From contig DHIR01000110.1 in assembly GCA_002403905.1 (NCBI GenBank), positions 12,503 through 45,312 of the forward strand: 32,810 nt of DNA. Direction: 5' to 3'. The position numbers and the translations under genes are program-made. The DNA is from Mucilaginibacter sp. UBA4741. Its GTDB lineage: Bacteria; Bacteroidota; Bacteroidia; Sphingobacteriales; Sphingobacteriaceae. Under the pieces are notes generated by a model. It saw only the letters and a program-made list of their open reading frames with translations, did no database searches and was not told the origin of the DNA. Shown one piece after another: positions 7,250-15,114 of this stretch. Position 1 is the first letter of the stretch. The number at the start of each line of letters is the position of its first letter.

Positions 7250-7684
7250 ATGGCAACCAAAAAAATGGGTTCGAGGTTAGATAGTATAGGCATGACGGCA
7301 TCAACATTATGCGCCATACATTGTGCTATTATACCTATATTAATTACGTTTTTGCCATTGGCCGGGCTGGGGTTTTTAGCCAATCCGTGGTTTGAGTGGA
7401 GTATGATCATACTGGCACTGCTTTTGGGTGTATCGTCTATATTTTTATCATATTTCCGTACCCATCACCGGGCATTGCCTTTGTTTTTACTAGTGGTTGG
7501 CTTTGCGTTGATCATAGCCGGACATTTATATTTAAAAGGCTGGATAGAAGCTATTGTAGTACCTTCCGGCGGATTAACCATTGCGTTTGCGCATTTTATA
7601 AATTTTAAATATGTAGGCGTTTGTAATAACGGCGATCAGTTTTTTCATTTAAAGCATAATCACGGCCACGTTAAAAGGCATTAG
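7250..7684 (+). CDS. MerC domain-containing membrane protein
   Basis: A 144-residue integral membrane protein with about four hydrophobic helices (roughly residues 12-35, 45-65, 72-90 and 95-115). The MerC signature is the cysteine pair in TLCAIHCAIIPIL near residue 24. The C-terminal tail is rich in His and Lys (HLKHNHGHVKRH), with another Cys in VGVCNNGD, and may bind metal. MerC proteins of mercury operons import Hg(II), but Bacteroidota MerC-domain proteins usually lie next to Fur/Zur genes and may move zinc or another divalent metal. There is no merA or merR here. The Fur-family gene follows 211 bp downstream on the same strand, past a repeat element. Confidence 0.85.
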   Translation: MATKKMGSRLDSIGMTASTLCAIHCAIIPILITFLPLAGLGFLANPWFEWSMIILALLLGVSSIFLSYFRTHHRALPLFLLVVGFALIIAGHLYLKGWIEAIVVPSGGLTIAFAHFINFKYVGVCNNGDQFFHLKHNHGHVKRH

Positions 7685-7845
7685 GGCGGTGATGACTCAC
7701 CCGATCATCGCTTACGCTCGATCACCCTCTTCGCCTTTGGCGGAAAGAGGGTTGGCGAATTTTAAAATCACCCTCTTTCCGCGCAGCGAAGAGAGGGCCG
7801 CCCAGCGAAGCGTAGGCGGGGTGAGTAAACTAAGCGATGATTTAT
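7685..7845. repeat. MITE-like imperfect palindrome
   Basis: The MerC-Fur gap is mostly a nested inverted-repeat element. The inner arms GCGGAAAGAGGG (7740-7751) and CCCTCTTTCCGC (7771-7782) are perfect 12-bp complements around an AT-rich loop. Outside them are CCCTCTTCGC (7725-7734) and the near-complement GCGAAGAGAGGG (7786-7797), then ACTCACCC (7695-7702) and GGGTGAGT (7819-7826). An 11-bp pair ATCATCGCTTA / TAAGCGATGAT (7704-7714, 7831-7841) crosses rather than nests. It is more GC-rich than its surroundings, encodes nothing, and looks like a dispersed miniature element. Confidence 0.6.
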
Positions 7846-7870
7846 AAATAACAAACTCACTATTTCTTAG

Positions 7871-7878
7871 TAATTTTG
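7871..7878 (+). promoter_or_regulatory. Candidate -7 element TAATTTTG before the Fur-family gene
   Basis: TAATTTTG matches TAnnTTTG exactly and lies 17 bp before the ATG at 7896, giving a short leader of about ten bases. No convincing -33 TTG is seen. It lies outside the repeat at 7685-7845, suggesting the Fur-family gene has its own promoter. Confidence 0.45.
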
Positions 7879-7895
7879 TAGCAATTAGTTATCAA

Positions 7896-8327
7896 ATGAT
7901 CTTTAATCAACATTTTGAGCATTTATTAAAAAAGCACCAGCTAAAGCGCACGGAGCAAAGGCTTAGGGTATTGTCTTTATTGTCGGGTAAAAAAGTAGCT
8001 ACTTCGCAACCCGACCTGGAGAGCGTTATTGGTGATGTTGACCGTGTTACGTTATACAGAATATTGAATGCGTTTGAAGAAAAAGGTATTATCCACAAGG
8101 TGTTTGATTTAAACGGCACGGCTAATTATGCCCTGTGCTCGGATGATTGTGATGAACACGATCACCATGACGAGCATTTACATTTTAACTGCACCAACTG
8201 CAAAAACGTGTATTGTCTGGACGAACTGGATATGCCGCCAATAGTATTACCTACAGGCTTTAAATTAGAAAAGCTAAGCTTTAGCGCTACTGGCTTATGC
8301 CCAAAATGTATTAATAAAGAATCATAA
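7896..8327 (+). CDS. Fur family transcriptional regulator (Fur/Zur-like)
   Basis: A 143-residue metalloregulator. The N-terminal winged helix includes LKRTEQRLRVLSLLSG and the recognition segment DVDRVTLYRILNAFEEKGIIHKV. The dimerisation domain has a His/Asp-rich metal segment (CDEHDHHDEHLHF) and two CxxC pairs, CTNC and CPKC, forming the structural zinc site. The neighbouring MerC-like membrane protein suggests Zur-type zinc sensing rather than iron, but this is inference. A possible operator is the inverted repeat at 7142-7162. The amidase gene starts 21 bp downstream on the same strand, so read-through is likely. Confidence 0.93.
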   Translation: MIFNQHFEHLLKKHQLKRTEQRLRVLSLLSGKKVATSQPDLESVIGDVDRVTLYRILNAFEEKGIIHKVFDLNGTANYALCSDDCDEHDHHDEHLHFNCTNCKNVYCLDELDMPPIVLPTGFKLEKLSFSATGLCPKCINKES

Positions 8328-8348
8328 CGTACTACCCCTAACGGTTAA

Positions 8349-9176
8349 ATGAATAAACCTTTTAATAATTTACAGTTATTTATGCTAAACAGCTTTTTGC
8401 TGGCCGTAGTTATATTTTTAAGTTCATTTACCGCTAAACAAGATAGTTCGCAAAAAGGCACATTCCGTTTTAAAACAGTGGTGATCGATGCCGGGCATGG
8501 CGGTAAGGATCCCGGTACACATGGCCTGCACTCCAACGAAAAGACGGTAGCCTTATCTATCGCCAGGAAACTGCGTGCAGCTATAGAGGATCAAATGCCA
8601 AACATACATATAGTTATGACCCGGTCTGATGATACTTTTATCCCCCTGGACAGGCGATCGGCCATAGCGAATGAGCATAATGGTAACTTGTTTATTTCTA
8701 TCCATTGTAATTCATCGCCCGAGGGCACTGGTTATAGCGACCATAAACAAAAAGGCACTATGATGCTGGTTTATGGCTTTCATCGGGTTAAAGAACAATT
8801 GGAGGCCATCCGAGAGAACTCGTCCATCATGATCGAGAAGGATTATAAAACCAAGTACCAGAGTTATGATGAAAATGACCCGGTAAATCGTATATTGTTA
8901 AATGCCTATATGCAAAAATATCGTAAGCAAAGCATCCTTTTCGGCGATCTGTTGAACGAGCAATTTAAAACGGAGGGCCGCCAAACCATCGGCGTAAAAG
9001 AACAAGGCATATTAGTATTGGCCCATAGTGCCATGCCGGCTGTTATGATTGAGACGGGCTTTATTAATAATCCTGCTGATGAAGATTACCTGACGTCAGA
9101 CACAGGGCAGGACGAGATTGTACAGGTAATAATTAAAGCGATTAAAGCATATAAGGTTAAAACGGCGGTGCAATAA
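8349..9176 (+). CDS. N-acetylmuramoyl-L-alanine amidase (Amidase_3)
   Basis: A 275-residue exported zinc amidase that cleaves the MurNAc to L-Ala bond of peptidoglycan. The hydrophobic stretch of about residues 11-28 (FMLNSFLLAVVIFLSSFTA) is a signal peptide or N-terminal anchor. Catalytic-domain motifs: VVIDAGHGGKDPGT (first zinc His), the glutamate in SNEKTVALSIARKL, SIHCNSSP (second zinc His), and the catalytic glutamate in VMIETGFINNP. The loop between about residues 140 and 190 is consistent with the regulated AmiA/B/C-type insertion. No LysM or SH3 cell-wall domain is present. It follows the Fur-family gene by 21 bp, probably by chance rather than function. Confidence 0.94.
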   Translation: MNKPFNNLQLFMLNSFLLAVVIFLSSFTAKQDSSQKGTFRFKTVVIDAGHGGKDPGTHGLHSNEKTVALSIARKLRAAIEDQMPNIHIVMTRSDDTFIPLDRRSAIANEHNGNLFISIHCNSSPEGTGYSDHKQKGTMMLVYGFHRVKEQLEAIRENSSIMIEKDYKTKYQSYDENDPVNRILLNAYMQKYRKQSILFGDLLNEQFKTEGRQTIGVKEQGILVLAHSAMPAVMIETGFINNPADEDYLTSDTGQDEIVQVIIKAIKAYKVKTAVQ

Positions 9177-9180
9177 TTTA

Positions 9181-9210
9181 TTCGGATTTCGAATGTTCGA
9201 TTTCGGATTT
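9181..9210. repeat. Short direct repeat flanking a small dyad
   Basis: TTCGGATTT occurs at 9181-9189 and 9202-9210, on either side of TCGAATGTTCGA, which is itself a near-palindrome. It lies directly after the amidase stop. No T-run terminator follows. Confidence 0.4.
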
Positions 9211-9261
9211 TATTAGCATCCTTTATAGACCTATCTAAATAATATATAACCAACCGACAAC

Positions 9262-9462
9262 ATGGACGAATTTGATAAAGCAATTGCGCAAATAGAGATA
9301 GACAACTCGAGCGAGATAAACGGGGCTCTGAAAGATTATTTTACCGTTTTAGAAAAAGAAAACGGCACCTATAATTTAAAATGGGAAAAGAATATATCAA
9401 CCCATATACGCCATAAGGTTTCTAAATTGGTAAAGAAGTATTATATACCAAAAACGATATAA
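9262..9462 (+). CDS. Small hypothetical protein, 66 aa
   Basis: A 66-residue frame with an acidic N-terminal half (MDEFDKAIAQIEIDNSS) and a strongly basic C-terminal half (RHKVSKLVKKYYIPKTI). There are no membrane segments, signal peptide or cysteines. I do not recognise it. It is on the same strand as the amidase, 85 bp downstream, and converges with the long FAD/Fe-S gene 46 bp later. No longer frame competes here, and the composition looks coding. A nucleic-acid or membrane-surface role for the basic tail is only a guess. Confidence 0.55.
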   Translation: MDEFDKAIAQIEIDNSSEINGALKDYFTVLEKENGTYNLKWEKNISTHIRHKVSKLVKKYYIPKTI

Positions 9463-9508
9463 TATAATATCATTGGCCGGATCTGCGATTAGGCGTGTTT
9501 GGGGTCAC

Positions 9509-12340
9509 CTACCCCGTACACTCATCAACCAACATCAATATAGAATGATAGTTTTTGCCAACCGCTTCTGACAAGGCTATCTCGCAGGTTTTTGATGACG
9601 AATAATAGCCATCGTAATTGTCGGCTTTAACTTCATTAGCCTCGGGTAACGTTGCCGAGCGGGTTAGTTCGGGATGCAGAAAGCCCCTGTCGCCGGCCAT
9701 ACCACAGCAACCGGCAAAAACAGGCTGATTAACATTAGTGGCAAACGTTGCAGCTATTTTGGAGAACTTGGTTTCCAGTCCCGGCATTTTTTGCAAGGAG
9801 CAAACGGGATGCAGTGCAATATGCGTTTTCTTTTTAGTTACCGATATATTAGACATTACATAATCATGGATATAGGTAATGCTGTCAATGATCTGTAATT
9901 GATCAAACTTAATTTTATTTTCTTCGGATAAAGCAGAGCGGCAATGGGTTATCGTTTGTGTACAAGAGCTAATATCCAGCACCACCGGGAACTTGCCGTT
10001 ATTGGTATCGAACCATAGTTTATCGATGGTTTCGTTAACTGTATAGATATAAGCATCTTTAAATCCTTTGGATGAATAGATTTGTCCGCAACAGTTTTTT
10101 TCGATATTGGTGGGGATAATTACATTAATGCCGGCTTTGGCCGATACATCCATAAAAGTTTGCATTACGCCCTTTTGGCCCGGTTCGCACTCGCCCATTG
10201 CGCGTGATATACAGGCCGGAAAATACACTACAGATTGCATATTAGCCTCTTTAATTTGGCTACCCGGTACCGCCTTTGCCAATCCCAACTGGTTTGACCA
10301 TAACGGAAACGATGGCACAACTTTACGCAAAGTTTTAGTAAGCCTATACATAGCCCTCGGCCCAAAAATCTTATTTATTAAAATGCCCGATGCCAGCGCG
10401 AATCTTACTGTTTTATAAACGCCTCTAAAATTCTTAGCGGTAAACAGCGCCAATCTATTTTCTGTGGATGAATGGTTCTCGCGCCGCAGACGTTTTACCA
10501 GATCACCGGTATTAATATCAACCGGGCAAGCAGTAGCGCATAGGCCATCAACCGCGCAGGTATCCAGGCCCTGGTATTGGTATTGGTGCAGCAATTCGTC
10601 ATGCTGTACTTTGTTGCCTTTATTTTTCAAGTTGAGCAACTCGCGGCGCACAACGATGCGTTTGCGTGGGGTTAGTGTAATATCGCGGCTTGGGCATTTA
10701 TGCTCGCAGAAACCACATTCAATACAGCGGTCAACTTCTTCTTCAACCTGGGGTAGTTCCTTCAGATTTTTTATGTGGGCGTTTTTATCGGCATTTATGA
10801 TCACGCCCGGGTTCAGCAGATTTTCCGGGTCGATGAGTTCCTTGACGGTTTTCATCACCCTATATATTTCGCCACCCCATTCGGTTTCAACAAAGGGGGC
10901 CATGTTGCGGCCTGTGCCGTGTTCGGCTTTTAAAGCGCCGTTATATTTTTTTACCACCAGGTCAACCACATCTTGCAGGAAAACGCGGTAACGCTCTACC
11001 TCCGCAGAGGTATCAAATGCCTGGGTAACTACAAAGTGGATATTCCCATCCTTCGCATGGCCAAAAATAATGGCCCGTGTATAGCCGTGCTTTTTAAATA
11101 ATAATTGCAGATCAGAAATAGCATCGCCCAAACTATCAACCGGGAAAGCAATATCCTCCAATATCACCGATGTGCCACTTGCCCGAACGGCGCCAACCGC
11201 CGGGAACATGCCTTTACGTACTTTCCAAAATAAGGCTTGCTCGGCAGGTATGGCGGTAAATTCTGCGGCGTTCAATAAAGCCAAATCGCTTGAAATAGAC
11301 ATAAAACTATCCATTTGTAATTTCAGTTCGTCCTGCGTATTGCCCTGGTATTCTACCAATAAGGCGGCGGCGTTTTCGGGTAGTGTCTTGATAACGGCAG
11401 GCATACCTTCTATATTTTCTATGGATTGCAACGATGCTCTATCCATCAACTCGACCGCAGCAGCGCCTGATGTAGTCAGCGGCGAAATAGCCTTACATGC
11501 CGAATAAATATCCGTAAAATACAGCATCGCTGTTAATTTCTCAGGATAATCATTTACGGTTTCTAGTACGGCTTCGGCTATAAAACCTAATGTCCCTTCG
11601 GCACCAATTAGCAAGTGGGCCAGGATATCCATTGGCTCCTCGTAATCAATAAAGGCGTTTACCGAGTAGCCGACCGTATTTTTGGTTTGATATTTCTCTC
11701 GGATCTTATCATAAACCTCGGGATCGTTTACTATTTGCTGGCGAAGGTGTTTAAGCTGATCATAAAGCTCGGCACACTCTGTTTGAAACCGCTCGTAATC
11801 TATAGGCGATTCGGTTGTAAACGTTTTACCGTTAGGCAATATAAAGCGCAAATATTTGGTAGTATGATATGAGTTTTTACTAACCCCGCAACACATACCG
11901 CTGGCATTGTTGGATATAATACCACCCATCATAGCGGCATTAATACTGGCCGGGTCAGGACCTATTTTACGCTGATATTTTTTTAAGTAAGTATTTACAT
12001 TGGCACCTATTGCGCCCGGTCTTACCCTTACAGATTGGCCGTCATTTTCGATAGTGACTTTATTCCAATGCTGGCTCAGATCAACCAGTATGCCATCTGT
12101 AACCGATTGCCCTGATAAGCTGGTACCGGCGGTACGGAAAACAAGCGGAATTTTATGTTGTTTAGAGAACGCGAATAATTTAATAACCTCATCCTCCGAA
12201 ACGGGAAGCACTACAGCCTGAGGACGCAAATAATAAAAACCAGCATCAGATGCGGACGCTACCAAGTCGATAAGATTTGTCTTAATCCTATCGTCGGGTA
12301 ATATCGCTTCCAGTAATTTGCCAATGTTTGAATGCGCCAC
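9509..12340 (-). CDS. FAD-binding and Fe-S-binding 2-hydroxyacid dehydrogenase (D-lactate/glycolate dehydrogenase-like fusion)
   Basis: A 943-residue fusion of a GlcD/DLD-type flavoprotein with a GlpC/GlcF-type iron-sulfur module. Residues about 40-180 form the FAD_binding_4 domain (FRTAGTSLSGQSVTDGILVDL, GGIISNNASGMCCG). Residues about 260-515 form the FAD-oxidase C domain, with HGTGRNMAPF and LIDPENLLNPGVI. Two 4Fe-4S motifs follow, at Cys539/542/545/549 and Cys595/601/605. Two CCG domains come last (CCGQIYSSKGF, CCGMAGDRGF). Relatives oxidise D-lactate or similar 2-hydroxyacids and pass electrons toward quinone. It starts 14 bp after the PfkB kinase gene and is the last gene of the GH92-led operon, suggesting it oxidises a hydroxyacid made by that route. 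The exact substrate is unknown. Confidence 0.88.
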   Translation of the reverse strand: MAHSNIGKLLEAILPDDRIKTNLIDLVASASDAGFYYLRPQAVVLPVSEDEVIKLFAFSKQHKIPLVFRTAGTSLSGQSVTDGILVDLSQHWNKVTIENDGQSVRVRPGAIGANVNTYLKKYQRKIGPDPASINAAMMGGIISNNASGMCCGVSKNSYHTTKYLRFILPNGKTFTTESPIDYERFQTECAELYDQLKHLRQQIVNDPEVYDKIREKYQTKNTVGYSVNAFIDYEEPMDILAHLLIGAEGTLGFIAEAVLETVNDYPEKLTAMLYFTDIYSACKAISPLTTSGAAAVELMDRASLQSIENIEGMPAVIKTLPENAAALLVEYQGNTQDELKLQMDSFMSISSDLALLNAAEFTAIPAEQALFWKVRKGMFPAVGAVRASGTSVILEDIAFPVDSLGDAISDLQLLFKKHGYTRAIIFGHAKDGNIHFVVTQAFDTSAEVERYRVFLQDVVDLVVKKYNGALKAEHGTGRNMAPFVETEWGGEIYRVMKTVKELIDPENLLNPGVIINADKNAHIKNLKELPQVEEEVDRCIECGFCEHKCPSRDITLTPRKRIVVRRELLNLKNKGNKVQHDELLHQYQYQGLDTCAVDGLCATACPVDINTGDLVKRLRRENHSSTENRLALFTAKNFRGVYKTVRFALASGILINKIFGPRAMYRLTKTLRKVVPSFPLWSNQLGLAKAVPGSQIKEANMQSVVYFPACISRAMGECEPGQKGVMQTFMDVSAKAGINVIIPTNIEKNCCGQIYSSKGFKDAYIYTVNETIDKLWFDTNNGKFPVVLDISSCTQTITHCRSALSEENKIKFDQLQIIDSITYIHDYVMSNISVTKKKTHIALHPVCSLQKMPGLETKFSKIAATFATNVNQPVFAGCCGMAGDRGFLHPELTRSATLPEANEVKADNYDGYYSSSKTCEIALSEAVGKNYHSILMLVDECTG

Positions 12341-12354
12341 TTTTAAGCTGGGTT

Positions 12355-13374
12355 TTAGTTCGCTTTTTCTTTATAGCCAAAAGTGTCTGCTAATTTAAGG
12401 CATTCGTTTAATGGAAGTATGCCGTCAGACGAAGTTGATTCAAATAAACTGGATGCGGCCGAGCAAACGCCCAATTCCAGGCATTTTTCCATATCCCAGT
12501 TATTATGCACACCAATTAACACGCCCGCCGCAAACGCATCACCAGCACCTGACGCACCTTTGATCTGACCTGCCGGAACCTCCAGACTTGGTTGGTAATG
12601 CGACTCGCCATCGCTGCCAATAGCGATAACTCCCTGCGGGAAATGGAGAATCACCCATTTGTTTACCCCTATGCCTATAATTTTTAGAGCGGCTTCATAA
12701 CAACTTTTTAAAATTATTCCGCCATCGGCTGATATAGTTTTTATCCCGGTTATCATTCCGGCCTCGTACTCGTTAACAAACAAATAATCAATATATGGTA
12801 ATGATGGTGGTATAACATCTTTAAAACGGTCAGAGCGTTCGCTTACTATATCTACCGAAGTAATCAAGCCTTGCTGCTTAGCGTTTTTTAACACTTTTGA
12901 TGCACGGGTGGTGCCATCGGTTTCTATAATATCCAGTTGGTCAAGCAGTAAAAGGTAGCCCAAATGAAATATCTTATCCTGCGATACCGAGAAATCAAAA
13001 TCATCAATATCCAATAAAGCATTTGCTCCACGCTGATGAAAGAAGGTACGCTTACCGGTACCTTTAACGCTCATTACATCGGTGTATGATGTATGGGCCT
13101 TATCCGTTTTACGTAACTGTGTAGTGTTTATACCTATGCTTTGGCAATGGCGTATAACGTGGTTACCACGGTCATCATCGCCAACCAAACCAACGCCACT
13201 TAACGGGAAACCGGCTTGTAGCTTTGACAAACCCATAATTACATTATAAGCCGAACCACCGTTACAACTACTCTCTGATAAAATGTTTACCAGCTTTTCT
13301 TCTTCGGGGAAAACGTCTATCACTTTTACCTGGTCAACTATCCAGTTACCGCCAACTAAAATGCCGTTTCTCAT
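12355..13374 (-). CDS. PfkB family carbohydrate kinase
   Basis: A 339-residue ribokinase-superfamily kinase. The N-terminal substrate/lid segment contains GGSAYNVIMGLSKL, followed by the PfkB signature 1 region (GVGLVGDDDRGNHVI). Signature 2 is GASGAGDAFAAGVLIG, with catalytic base Asp279 in the GAGD anion hole. The protein should phosphorylate a sugar or sugar acid with ATP. It lies 3 bp after the lyxose/mannose-isomerase-type gene and 14 bp before the FAD/Fe-S gene. Between isomerase and aldolase functions, a ketose or keto-acid kinase is the simplest reading (fructokinase, 2-keto-3-deoxygluconate kinase and IolC-like enzymes share this fold). Substrate not assignable from sequence. Confidence 0.92.
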   Translation of the reverse strand: MRNGILVGGNWIVDQVKVIDVFPEEEKLVNILSESSCNGGSAYNVIMGLSKLQAGFPLSGVGLVGDDDRGNHVIRHCQSIGINTTQLRKTDKAHTSYTDVMSVKGTGKRTFFHQRGANALLDIDDFDFSVSQDKIFHLGYLLLLDQLDIIETDGTTRASKVLKNAKQQGLITSVDIVSERSDRFKDVIPPSLPYIDYLFVNEYEAGMITGIKTISADGGIILKSCYEAALKIIGIGVNKWVILHFPQGVIAIGSDGESHYQPSLEVPAGQIKGASGAGDAFAAGVLIGVHNNWDMEKCLELGVCSAASSLFESTSSDGILPLNECLKLADTFGYKEKAN

Positions 13375-13377
13375 GGT

Positions 13378-13950
13378 CTATTTATCGCTTAGTAACTTTA
13401 CTATCGGTGTTTCGTCCTCCTCAATTTCGGCGTAGCGGCCTATATCGGGGTTCGAGAAAAAGTTGTCGTTCAGGTCATCATTAGCGGTTGAAACCTCACC
13501 AATGATACATTCGTCTGTCGCCGGGTAAAACTCATGCCAAATACCGGGTTCGATGGTTATCCGCTCGCCGGCTTTAAGGTGAAGTACAGCGCCCGATTTT
13601 ATGGTTTGATATTCGCCATTAACTTTCATTTCGAAAGTTCCATTTGATTCTACATCAGCGGGGTTTTGTTTCCATAAATGGATAACCAGCTCGCCGGTAC
13701 GGCAAATAATATCTTCTTTCTTTTTTTTATGCGTATGCGAAGGGGTGGTTTGCCCTTTTGCCGCATACATTAACTTTTCGCAATACTCGGCTTCTTCGGC
13801 CAGGTTGATTAATATCAGCCCGAATTTTTTAAAATTGCCCAGGCCAAAATCGGTTACATCCCATTTTGGTTGCGGGGGCAGCGCCCATTTGTTTTGTCTA
13901 AAAAAGACTCCTGAGTTTACTATCGCATGGTTTATTTCTGATCTTTTCAT
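13378..13950 (-). CDS. D-lyxose/D-mannose family sugar isomerase (cupin)
   Basis: A 190-residue single-domain cupin resembling the D-lyxose ketol-isomerase family (Pfam Lyx_isomer). Metal ligands are His72 and His74 (SHTHKKKKEDI), Glu79 and His139 (GIWHEFYPA), the usual manganese site. Known members interconvert D-lyxose with D-xylulose and D-mannose with D-fructose. Its start codon overlaps the stop of the Gfo/Idh/MocA gene by 4 bp, and the PfkB gene follows after 3 bp, so the three are tightly coupled. D-mannose released by the GH92 enzyme is one possible substrate, but the presence of an oxidoreductase suggests a modified sugar. Confidence 0.85.
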   Translation of the reverse strand: MKRSEINHAIVNSGVFFRQNKWALPPQPKWDVTDFGLGNFKKFGLILINLAEEAEYCEKLMYAAKGQTTPSHTHKKKKEDIICRTGELVIHLWKQNPADVESNGTFEMKVNGEYQTIKSGAVLHLKAGERITIEPGIWHEFYPATDECIIGEVSTANDDLNDNFFSNPDIGRYAEIEEDETPIVKLLSDK

Positions 13951-15095
13951 ACCGGTTCTTCCTGGTGATAATTCACTTTTTCTACCGAACTATTAGCAAA
14001 TGATTTTAGTGCCGCCTCAAACACGTAATGGCTATTAACTGCCTCATCCGGCGTTACGCAACCAAAACGATTATTTAAAAACCCTTCGCGCTCGGCTACG
14101 TAACCAGCCAGCATCTGCATAAAGCAATCTGCAAAACCCGGCTCAAAAATGCCGCCTGTAATGGTTGGGAACGGTACGCCCTTAAAGCCAAGATCTGTAC
14201 GTTGCCAGTACTGCTCTTCGCCAATGGCAAATGTCCAAAGAGCTTTGGTGTCCTTGGTGCTGTATTTTACGCCACCTTTGGTACCGAAGATCTCTATATA
14301 CCAGGTATTGGTTTCGCCCGGCGCTATGCGTTTCATTTCTAACAACATTGGCACCTGATTGCCATCAATGGTAACCTGTGTATTTAAAGTAGCATTATTC
14401 CAGGTATCGCAAACGGCCATACCGCCTTTGCCGTCGGGGCGTTGGGTAACTATTTTTTGCAGATTAGCATATACGGTTTCGGGTTTCCAGCCTAAACGTA
14501 AGGGAACATGTAATACGTGCATACCCAGATCGCCCATTACGCCTATTTCGCCGCAAAATTTAACTTGCCTTTTCCAGTTGATAGGCTTATTAAAGTCCAG
14601 ATCGCTCGAGTGTAAAAAGCCGGCTTTAATCTCAATGATCTCACCGATCCTGCCAGACTTCACTTCCTGTATCACGCGCTGCGGACCCGGCAAAAACGGC
14701 ATTTCAGAACTGCACCGTACAAAGCGACCCAACTCTTCTGCCTTATCCCTGATAGCCAATGCAGCTTCCAGGTCTATACCGAATGGTTTCTCGGCAAGCA
14801 GGTCTTTACCCGCCTCTAACACTTCGATATAAAAATCTTTATGCAGGTTATGCGGCAGTGCTACGTAAACTACGTCAATATCCGCGCGTTCAAGCAGTTC
14901 TTTATAATTGGTGGTCAGCAGATCAACCGTTGGGATATTTTTGTACCAGGCTAATATCTGCTCATTCAGATCGCAAACCGCTTTCAACTCAACCTTCGCC
15001 GGGAAATCATTAAGCGCAAACCAGCGGCCAAAAGCGCTTGCCGCTTCTTTGCCCATCAGGCCACCGCCAATAATTCCTATGTTAATTGTCTTCAT
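13947..15095 (-). CDS. Gfo/Idh/MocA family NAD(P)-dependent oxidoreductase
   Basis: A 382-residue cytosolic dehydrogenase. The Rossmann motif is IGIIGGGLMGKEAASAF at residues about 6-22. The catalytic lysine is Lys103 in LLAEKPFGIDLE, and the second catalytic region is GVMGDLGMHVLHVP near residue 195, with Asp and His as in inositol and glucose-fructose oxidoreductases. There is no Tat or Sec signal, so it acts inside the cell. The family oxidises a sugar or cyclitol hydroxyl, often at C1 or C3. It follows the aldolase by 19 bp and overlaps the isomerase gene by 4 bp. Whether it catalyses a net oxidation or an oxidation-reduction epimerisation is unknown. Confidence 0.92.
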   Translation of the reverse strand: MKTINIGIIGGGLMGKEAASAFGRWFALNDFPAKVELKAVCDLNEQILAWYKNIPTVDLLTTNYKELLERADIDVVYVALPHNLHKDFYIEVLEAGKDLLAEKPFGIDLEAALAIRDKAEELGRFVRCSSEMPFLPGPQRVIQEVKSGRIGEIIEIKAGFLHSSDLDFNKPINWKRQVKFCGEIGVMGDLGMHVLHVPLRLGWKPETVYANLQKIVTQRPDGKGGMAVCDTWNNATLNTQVTIDGNQVPMLLEMKRIAPGETNTWYIEIFGTKGGVKYSTKDTKALWTFAIGEEQYWQRTDLGFKGVPFPTITGGIFEPGFADCFMQMLAGYVAEREGFLNNRFGCVTPDEAVNSHYVFEAALKSFANSSVEKVNYHQEEPV

Positions 15096-15114
15096 TTGTT
15101 ATTTATAACGTCTG

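Noticed and set aside
7250..7684. Mercury resistance operon
   Set aside because: Only the MerC domain is present; merA, merP, merT and merR are absent and the neighbour is a Fur-family gene.
10464..10991. 175-codon plus-strand frame inside the FAD/Fe-S gene
   Set aside because: It is antisense to the well-conserved FAD-oxidase and ferredoxin motifs, with Ser/Arg/Phe-rich translation typical of a shadow frame.
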